A stretch of 64,000 nucleotides of DNA from Phocaeicola vulgatus ATCC 8482 (GTDB taxonomy: Bacteria; Bacteroidota; Bacteroidia; Bacteroidales; Bacteroidaceae). The position numbers were made by a program, and so were the translations under genes. The DNA is taken from assembly GCF_000012825.1 (NCBI RefSeq), contig NC_009614.1, positions 744,001 through 808,000 of the forward strand. The letters are read 5' to 3'. The notes beneath the pieces are model-generated. The model was not told the DNA's origin and did no database searches. It saw only the letters and a program-made list of their open reading frames with translations. Positions 59,501 to 64,000 of this stretch are shown piece after piece (position 1 is the stretch's first letter; every line of letters begins with the position of its first letter).

Positions 59501-59990
59501 CGGCTACTTTACCTTGCAATGCGGCTACCGGAGAAATGGTATTGGCAGCTTTTAATTCATCTCCCTTCACTTCAGTAACTGCATATCCCAAAGCTTTTTC
59601 TTCACGCTTCAATCCCAAAGCTGTAACCACAACTTCACCTAACTGTTGCGTATCATCTTTTAAAGTTACATCAATAGGCTGTCCGGTCCATTTTACTTCC
59701 TGTGTCTGATATCCTACAAAAGAAATAACAATGATATCTCCTTTTTTTACATTTGACAAAGAAAAATCACCGTCAAGTCCGGTAATAGTACCATTAGTCG
59801 TACCTTTTACTACTACAGATGCACCAATGACAGTTTCACCCGTAGCATCCTTGACAATTCCTGTACATGTACCACTTTGTTGTGTGATTTTCACATCGGT
59901 AACGCCGGGATTGGCGACCGCGTATGCTGCTCCGGTAGAGGCACCCATTAGGAACAGCAACATACTGACTGATTTTAGTCGTTTTAACAT
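56580..59990 (-). CDS. SusC-family TonB-dependent transporter (PUL 2, pair A)
   Basis: A 1136-residue transporter, complete from signal peptide (GAAYAVANPG) through regulatory-like domain, TonB-box region QQLGEVVVTALG, plug (SSNNQPIYVVDGVILDN; GAAATALYGSRGLNGAVVIT) and barrel ending YIFTINANF. It shares its N-terminal region and leader with the pair B SusC. It is preceded by a 621-base gap that holds the leader repeat, a -7 element, a doubtful coding fragment (60178-60400) and hairpins. Confidence 0.95.
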   Translation of the reverse strand: MLKRLKSVSMLLFLMGASTGAAYAVANPGVTDVKITQQSGTCTGIVKDATGETVIGASVVVKGTTNGTITGLDGDFSLSNVKKGDIIVISFVGYQTQEVKWTGQPIDVTLKDDTQQLGEVVVTALGLKREEKALGYAVTEVKGDELKAANTISPVAALQGKVAGVEISGSDGGLFGGTKIQIRGASTLSSNNQPIYVVDGVILDNGVSGNTTADWDAGANNASDYGNELKNLNPDDFETVSVLKGAAATALYGSRGLNGAVVITTKSGKGTQGLGISVSQTFGIDHAFKTPDIQTLYGPGYMPGQSDADQNGSMWDEHQFTVNQNGEHTLVGVPNFGFGPRYDGSQIRNYDGTWTTYSPRKNNMLDLYKLGFNTNTNVSIRGGNEKTSFYTSLSYKNAKSTTENNTFERYSMLLKASHKLNDWVDVAASFSFANSKPRNAQLNAGELFVNANTNVINPLFDVDYFRNKYLGEHGGIASTSYGDQYGSVPSSAKNYFFKVDNYDYVRKETVIRPTFEVNVKMTDWLKFKADANMNRYYTSIEDKQLGSGYANEGGYYGITQDIKEQFTVGGTFTASKQIKDFSLGGFARFEYYNTSSQHSKVSTDGGMVVPGEWFVENSKKTKKSESTISGSKRIISAIFALNLGWKNQFYLDVTGRNDWSSALVYANRTGNHSYFYPSVSGSWLINETFRESMPSWINLAKLRASWAQVGNDTDPYAVNQTYSFATMEMYDGNIYTNELDKLMKIADLKPERKNSWEIGLDFRTFNNRLNLDFTYYKENTTDQIMKINVPAISGVTQQLVNAGNIQNSGIEIALNTTPIKTKDWQWDLDFTYTRNRSKIVSLHPNVANYIELSGYVNAYDYHIGSVAKVGESYGVLMSDVTQARNENGVPLLEWDDSWRGAYRAQSKTAEVVGNMTPDFLGSVATTLTWKDLSLNVGLDMRFGGLVASYCNLYGTQAGWTESSLQYRDPEHGGMTWTSQYADSKGIQYTDGMIPEGVFKEGTIATLVDGTKMDVSGLSYAQLVQEGKLEPTHAGSWYGNNYAWGAQTIDDIWVHKLSYIALRNITINYRLPNSISHKLGAKGLNLSFSARNLGYLYNSLPNNLNPESVRSNSASEFRIRGFEPYTASYIFTINANF

Positions 59991-60054
59991 AGCTGTGATT
60001 TTTTAAGTTTATTGAAAATCAAGTAATTACATTTTCTTAGTTCCTTCAGAACTA
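59785..60054 (-). repeat. Near-identical susC 5' end and leader, copy B
   Basis: 270 bases matching 53996-54267 almost perfectly. They cover the first ~66 codons of the pair A susC and about 64 bases upstream. The repeat ends before the -7 element at 60085, so the leader is shared but the promoter is not. Confidence 0.9.
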
Positions 60055-60084
60055 TGTTTTTCAATTTAATTTAGATTAACGGTG

Positions 60085-60092
60085 CAAATATA
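60085..60092 (-). promoter_or_regulatory. Probable -7 element for the PUL 2 susC (pair A)
   Basis: Minus-strand TATATTTG matches TAnnTTTG and would give a leader of about 88 bases. No -33 TTTG is visible. Confidence 0.45.
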
Positions 60093-60177
60093 TAACAATT
60101 TTAATATATATAAAGAATCTATTGAAAAATATTTTTAATATGCTCTGATTTTTAACGTTTGAGATATCAGGAGCCCC

Positions 60178-60400
60178 CTATTTAAAGAGAGAACCGATAA
60201 CTTTCACAGAACTTTCTTGAAATGATTTATATTGTTTTTTCATCGAATATTTACCGTTTGTTTGGTAGTCGGTAGAAAACAGGTAACGCATATTGGGATA
60301 AGAACCAAAGGAAAAAAGGTAATGCCAGTCCATGCCGTTGGTGTATTGCCAGAGAAAATATTCCTTTTTTATATAGGCAGTATTGCAGACAACAATCAAA
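60178..60400 (-). other. Doubtful coding fragment in the PNGase-susC gap
   Basis: An open frame ending at 60178 whose last ~60 codons read like genuine protein (WQYTNGMDWHYLFSFG, YLFSTDYQTNGKYSMKK). Further upstream the frame runs into low-complexity sequence and a hairpin, so no credible start exists unless a short protein begins at the internal ATG (MDWHYLF). I do not recognise it. It could be the decayed C-terminus of a lost PUL gene. Confidence 0.25.
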
Positions 60401-60553
60401 AGATGAAAGGAAAGAAGGAATATGAAAGGAAGAACGGAAGAGGGAAAGAAGTCCAAACAAACTGTAGGCTGTAATTTTAAGTCCTTGAACTTGCCCATGT
60501 GCCAACTTGCCCAAGGACAAGATTGTCCTTTGAGGAGATAGAAAAGTTGGAAC

Positions 60554-60606
60554 ATTCCTTGTCCTGCGGTGACAGAAACATTTCTGTTATCGCAGGACAA
60601 AGGAAT
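60554..60606 (-). terminator. Long imperfect hairpin after the PNGase F-type gene
   Basis: Arms of about 25 bases (60554-60578 and 60581-60606) pair with a few mismatches and a 2-base bulge. The core is TTGTCCTGCG / CGCAGGACAA. It begins just past the stop codon. A second small dyad AAGGACAA / TTGTCCTT lies at about 60513-60530. Probable terminator, with no strong T-run. Confidence 0.5.
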
Positions 60607-60611
60607 TTACA

Positions 60612-62318
60612 TTAATAAATAAGCGTACCTGAGATACACCAATAACTATTGCTTCCCCCTTCGGGAGCACCCTGTGGTATTTTTACGGTGATGCTGTGTT
60701 CACCCGCTTCCAGATCACCCAAATAGATGTATTCGGGATTGGTCACCGTACCCGGACACCAGTTGGAACGGCTCAAGTCGGAAGAGCTCAGTCCATTGGA
60801 GAAATTACCCGAACAAGGATTCCAGTTACGATAAGTTCCACAATCATCCCGCCAAGGTACGAAAGAGATCACCTTTTCACCGTCCAAATAGAGAGTGTTC
60901 GGTTTCTGGTTGAACTCATCACCGCCTCCCCAACCGCCATGTCCCGTGGTGAGGTAGTACAGACGGGCGTTCTTGGCAGGCTCCTTCAAGGTGAACTTTA
61001 CGGTCAGAGAATCCTGACGCATGAAAATCGGATAAGGCTGTCCTGCCTGCTCCAGATAATTCACTGTATTGAACAGCGGAAGAGTATTATAAACCCGATG
61101 TTCTTCATCAGGATAATACTTCAGTTTCAACGACAGACGATGTCCTTTGGCATCCCAGTTGCCGATGTAAGCGCCAATCCAAGCTTCCCCTTCCAATTTT
61201 TCGGCCAGTGGGGTTACCTCCATTTTGTAAAGTACGGAGTCCACCCAGTCCTGTCCCTTCACCTTATTATAATTGAACTTGCGTACACCGAAACCGGTGA
61301 AGAAACGCATCAACTCTAAAGGCACATCATACTCCGCTGTGGAAATCAGCCCGTGGTAGTCCGTATTTTCCGAGCGGAAAGAGGGAACTTTCTTCAAATC
61401 ACGTATGGCATCAAGAAAAGACAGCTGCTTGCCTTCCGGTATCAGAAAGACAGAACCGGTGCGGTCGTAAGCATCACCGTCCGAGTATTGGACAACTTCC
61501 GCAAAGACGGTACGATTCTTCACATAGTCGGGCAGCTTCACTTTCTTCAACAGGATGGTGCCGCCTCCGGCACTGTATTGTACGCCATCCTCCAGTACTT
61601 CGGGCAATTTAGCGTTGTTGAAGCAGATGCTCTGCTGGTCGAAGACCGGAATTGTGATAACTCCGCTTTGGTTGATGGTATATTGGTAGTCGGCCGCATC
61701 CATGCTTTCCCCCCACGACTGTGGCAACACATCCTTTCCTTTCTTCAGCGGGGTAATATGGGTGGCTTCCTGAATCATGTCACCGTTTCGCACGACTCTC
61801 AGTACCAATCCGTCAGGTACACCCACATTGGCTTGCGGAGTACCACGAAAAGGGATGTCGTTGGTATACCACACCTCGATGGTGTTGGAATTGATGGATG
61901 TGCGCAAAATTTTGCAGTTCATCCCTAAGTGTTTTCCTTCGCCCGTTTGCGTGAAACCTTTGCCGAATTCGAAGGGAGTGACCGCAGATATCACTTGTCC
62001 GTTAGGTAGTTCAGCCCTGCGGTATGCCTGCCGGGTGGTGTAGTCGATGTAACTGCCGGTTACAGGTGTCTTGTCTTCCGGGCGGGGATTGGGACGGTCG
62101 TTTTGCTCCGGCCATACGTTGGTCAATGATACGCGGTCACCGGACACGGTCATCAACAGATGTCCCGGCCGGGCTTTCCCTTTGTAATTCGATTGATAGG
62201 TCACCTCGATACCTTGTGCATTCTTCACTTTTCCAGGGTAGTTCTGCGCGCAGACCGTCCCGGTGCTAAGCAGGAAGCACAAGCCGATTCCTACGTTTTT
62301 CAAGATGGTTCTTTTCAT
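60612..62318 (-). CDS. PNGase F-family peptide-N-glycosidase
   Basis: A 568-residue secreted protein (signal near TVCAQNYPG). The C-terminal half (about 330-568) carries the PNGase F jelly-roll signatures: TTGHGGWGGGDEF (about 450-462), VPWRDDCGTYRNWNPCSGNF and SSSDLSRSNWCPGT. The glycine-rich GGGDEF region is where the family has a catalytic-site glutamate, as I recall. The N-terminal half is an additional domain found in Bacteroidetes members, making it longer than the classic 314-residue enzyme. It would release whole N-glycans from glycoproteins by cleaving the Asn-GlcNAc amide, outside or at the cell surface. It heads the PUL 2 minus-strand run, upstream of two SusCD pairs. Confidence 0.9.
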   Translation of the reverse strand: MKRTILKNVGIGLCFLLSTGTVCAQNYPGKVKNAQGIEVTYQSNYKGKARPGHLLMTVSGDRVSLTNVWPEQNDRPNPRPEDKTPVTGSYIDYTTRQAYRRAELPNGQVISAVTPFEFGKGFTQTGEGKHLGMNCKILRTSINSNTIEVWYTNDIPFRGTPQANVGVPDGLVLRVVRNGDMIQEATHITPLKKGKDVLPQSWGESMDAADYQYTINQSGVITIPVFDQQSICFNNAKLPEVLEDGVQYSAGGGTILLKKVKLPDYVKNRTVFAEVVQYSDGDAYDRTGSVFLIPEGKQLSFLDAIRDLKKVPSFRSENTDYHGLISTAEYDVPLELMRFFTGFGVRKFNYNKVKGQDWVDSVLYKMEVTPLAEKLEGEAWIGAYIGNWDAKGHRLSLKLKYYPDEEHRVYNTLPLFNTVNYLEQAGQPYPIFMRQDSLTVKFTLKEPAKNARLYYLTTGHGGWGGGDEFNQKPNTLYLDGEKVISFVPWRDDCGTYRNWNPCSGNFSNGLSSSDLSRSNWCPGTVTNPEYIYLGDLEAGEHSITVKIPQGAPEGGSNSYWCISGTLIY

Positions 62319-62396
62319 TTTTTCTTATTTTAAAGTATGATATAACAATTCATTTTACATGAAACACAAAATTCTCCCTTCACCCTATCCGGCTCG

Positions 62397-63035
62397 TTAC
62401 CAGCGATCTGCCGTGTAGGAACGTCCGTAATGCCCTTTAACCGGTATGTAGGCAGTGGCATTTTTGTAGCCCTCGCGTTGTAATGACGGATGGACTCCTT
62501 GGGTCAGTGCCTGTAGGCGGCGGTATGCGGTAGAACGGGTCATTCCGCAGACCTGCTGCATCCGGGCGCAGGTGATACTGCGATGATCTTTAAAATATTC
62601 ACTCAGCAGCCCGTCTACTTCGATAGGCGACAAGTCCACCGTGTGCACCTTGTATCGTTCTCTTACAAAATGTGCCCGGCTTATAATACTCTTCTTGAAA
62701 CTTTTCTCAGGCTGGAAGTTGACTCCTGTTATCTGTACTGTGCCACGGGTCATCTTCTTAGGATTTTCACTTTCTGTGGAGCCGATACTGACAGAGAAAT
62801 ACCCTAATCCGTTGATATGGATTCGTTTGCCGTCACCTAATTTCTCGGACAGAATATCTATCAGTCCCTCTACCACTGCCGCCCAGTCCGAACGGCTTAC
62901 TGAAGTATAAAGCGTAGCCTCGTGTATCAAGTCCTTCGAGTGGATGGTCTGCTTGTTGGTGTTTCTCACATGGTATTTTTTCTTTTCCCCGTCATTTGCC
63001 GGAGATTCATAGATATCAAATTTAATGTCTGACAT
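62397..63035 (-). CDS. HU-like DNA-binding protein with C-terminal extension
   Basis: A 212-residue HU/IHF-like protein of the Bacteroidetes-specific type. Residues about 25-120 hold the HU-like fold (SVSRSDWAAVVEGLIDILSE, IHINGLGYFSVSI, KMTRGTVQITGVNF). The C-terminal part (about 140-195) has SITCARMQQVCGMTRSTAYR, which looks like a winged or helix-turn-helix DNA-binding segment. It is probably a nucleoid or regulatory protein. It is divergent from a VirE-type gene, and a 22-base-period motif array lies between them, one copy over its -33 region. Self-regulation through the array is plausible. Confidence 0.85.
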   Translation of the reverse strand: MSDIKFDIYESPANDGEKKKYHVRNTNKQTIHSKDLIHEATLYTSVSRSDWAAVVEGLIDILSEKLGDGKRIHINGLGYFSVSIGSTESENPKKMTRGTVQITGVNFQPEKSFKKSIISRAHFVRERYKVHTVDLSPIEVDGLLSEYFKDHRSITCARMQQVCGMTRSTAYRRLQALTQGVHPSLQREGYKNATAYIPVKGHYGRSYTADRW

Positions 63036-63076
63036 AATGTACTATGTATTTGTTTTATTTATAGGATGTTATCGTG

Positions 63077-63084
63077 CAAACTTA
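63077..63084 (-). promoter_or_regulatory. Probable -7 element of the HU-like gene
   Basis: Minus-strand TAAGTTTG matches TAnnTTTG, 42 bases before the start codon. The expected -33 position falls inside the first motif of array 2 (63102-63113). Confidence 0.5.
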
Positions 63085-63097
63085 CAGAACATTCTGT

Positions 63098-63179
63098 TGC
63101 TTCACCTTAGTGAAGCAGCAGTTTCACCCGTGTGGCAATGGCTCTTCACTAAAGTGAGTAGGCAACTTCACGTCAGTGA
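63098..63179. repeat. Array 2: four TCAC-N4-GTGA motifs at 22-base period
   Basis: TCACCTTAGTGA (63102-63113, inside 8-bp arms TGCTTCAC / GTGAAGCA), TCACCCGTGTGG (63124-63135, degenerate), TCACTAAAGTGA (63146-63157) and TCACGTCAGTGA (63168-63179). All starts are 22 bases apart, as in array 1 at 37 kb. The first copy is identical to the first copy of array 1. It lies in the 313-base divergent gap between the HU-like and VirE-like genes. Confidence 0.85.
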
Positions 63180-63282
63180 GAACCCAGATTCTTCCGGACG
63201 AAGGTACGGATTCTTTCGTCCTCTTGCAAAGATTCTGCCATAAATGTTTCACACGTTGGATTTATTTTAATTTGTCGGGCAA

Positions 63283-63312
63283 AGTTCTTGCAAAACCCTG
63301 TTTTGCAGAACT
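63283..63312. promoter_or_regulatory. Palindrome upstream of the VirE-like gene
   Basis: A 30-base near-perfect dyad: AGTTC-TGCAAAAC on one arm and GTTTTGCA-GAACT on the other, with one bulged T and a 3-base centre. It ends 36 bases before the VirE-like start codon. Candidate operator or leader hairpin. Confidence 0.6.
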
Positions 63313-63348
63313 ATCTTCACACCTCAAATCAATAAAAAAACAGATTTA

Positions 63349-64000
63349 ATGGAAAAAGAAAAAGACTCAAAACTGAAACAAGCCATGAAAGGGCTTGATT
63401 CATTCCTCACCACTCATTATTCCTTTCGTTACAACCAAATAACAGAACAATGCGAATTTCATGACAAGCACAAGTTCGATAAATACCGTGTGGTGGATGA
63501 GCGGGAATTCAACACATTGGTTATTAATGCAATAGAGGAAGGCGTGAACTGTATGGACCGTGATATGCGCCGTTATCTGGGTTCGTCACGCATTCCTTCT
63601 TTTCACCCCGTGACAGCCTATTTGGAACATCTGCCACACTGGGACGGGCACGATAGAGTAAGCGAGCTGGCACGCTCGGTAAGCGATGAAACGCAATGGG
63701 TGGAGGTGTTTCATATCTGGATGCTGGGCATGGTGATGCAATGGAGCGGTAAAAACCGGATGCATGGCAACTGCCTGATTCCCATTTTGGTTAATCCCCT
63801 TCAGGGCCTGAAGAAGTCTACCTTTTGTCGGTCGCTCCTTCCACCAGCGTTACGTGGATATTATACCGATGACTTCGATGTAACTCGCGAGGGGGATGCC
63901 CTGCGCAAAATGCGCTCTTTGGCTCTTATCAATATAGACGAATTCAATCGGATGGAAGAAGGTAAACTGGCACGGCTGAAGAATCTAGTCCAAATGAGCG
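63349..64000 (+). CDS. VirE-type ATPase domain protein (partial, runs off window)
   Basis: The first 217 codons of a gene cut by the window edge; it starts MEKEKDSKLKQAMKGLDSFL and has no stop. LPHWDGHDRV (about residue 100) and the degenerate Walker A-like loop NPLQGLKKSTFCRSLLP (about 150) are followed by DDFDVTREGDALRKMRS and the Walker B-like LALINIDEFNRM (about 195). This is the pattern of the VirE/D5-like ATPases that sit next to HU-like proteins in Bacteroides genomes. They are related to primase-helicase-like proteins of mobile elements. Function is unknown. It is divergent from the HU-like gene. Confidence 0.8.
   Translation, partial: MEKEKDSKLKQAMKGLDSFLTTHYSFRYNQITEQCEFHDKHKFDKYRVVDEREFNTLVINAIEEGVNCMDRDMRRYLGSSRIPSFHPVTAYLEHLPHWDGHDRVSELARSVSDETQWVEVFHIWMLGMVMQWSGKNRMHGNCLIPILVNPLQGLKKSTFCRSLLPPALRGYYTDDFDVTREGDALRKMRSLALINIDEFNRMEEGKLARLKNLVQMS

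Noticed and set aside
53996..60054. Insertion sequence or transposon carrying the susC leader repeat
   Set aside because: No transposase, no terminal inverted repeats, no target-site duplication. The repeat is the homologous 5' end of paralogous genes.
62583..63243. Plus-strand open frames over the HU-like gene and the divergent gap
   Set aside because: They are shadows or run through the motif array. The HU-like gene on the minus strand explains the region.

Overview
The window is a chromosomal segment of a gut Bacteroidales bacterium. I read it as Bacteroides/Phocaeicola, and Phocaeicola (vulgatus/dorei group) is my best guess from gene content, not from any search. The evidence is three SusC/SusD pairs, a hybrid two-component regulator fused to an AraC domain, an anaerobic sulfatase-maturating enzyme, N-succinylornithine carbamoyltransferase, a NigD-like lipoprotein, an RRM protein, and many promoters with the Bacteroides TTTG / TAnnTTTG signature.

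Layout. 1-3.2 kb: housekeeping genes (SufT-like, radC, glycosyltransferase, efp, rpmH), with efp and rpmH fired from back-to-back promoters. 3.3-7 kb: anaerobic sulfatase-maturating enzyme, then a class A acid phosphatase and an OprO/P-type porin that look like a phosphate-scavenging pair. 7.2-9.7 kb: an unusual lipoprotein-anchored beta-propeller / membrane / DNA-binding-like protein. 9.9-29.8 kb: a polysaccharide utilization locus (PUL 1) of susC, susD, a Ser-type S1 sulfatase, GH20, GH2 and GH29 on the minus strand, with a two-domain esterase and a hybrid two-component regulator divergent on the plus strand. The enzymes suit sulfated, fucosylated host glycans such as mucin O-glycans, and the sulfatase would need the maturase at 3.3 kb. 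30-37 kb: an RRM protein, a ThrE-type exporter, and a plus-strand envelope run (PASTA, RluD-type, ddl, acyltransferase, NigD-like, rhodanese lipoprotein). 37.3-40.7 kb: proB-proA-argF' operon. 40.8-62.3 kb: HAD phosphatase, then PUL 2 with GH92, GH3, a GH29 gene broken by an in-frame TGA, a secreted unknown, two SusC/SusD_2 pairs and a PNGase F-type amidase. This set suits N-glycan capture. 62.4-64 kb: an HU-like protein divergent from a VirE-type ATPase that runs off the window.

The most unexplained signal is a pair of matching repeat arrays. One (37.2 kb) lies in a convergent intergenic gap and the other (63.1 kb) lies between the HU-like and VirE-like genes. Each has exactly four copies of a TCAC-N4-GTGA motif at an exact 22-base period. 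Other points of interest are the shared 270-base leader of the two PUL 2 susC genes, the nonsense-interrupted fucosidase, a 31-bp perfect hairpin between convergent genes, and the propeller regulator at 7.2-9.6 kb.

All family assignments come from reading motifs; no database search was possible.
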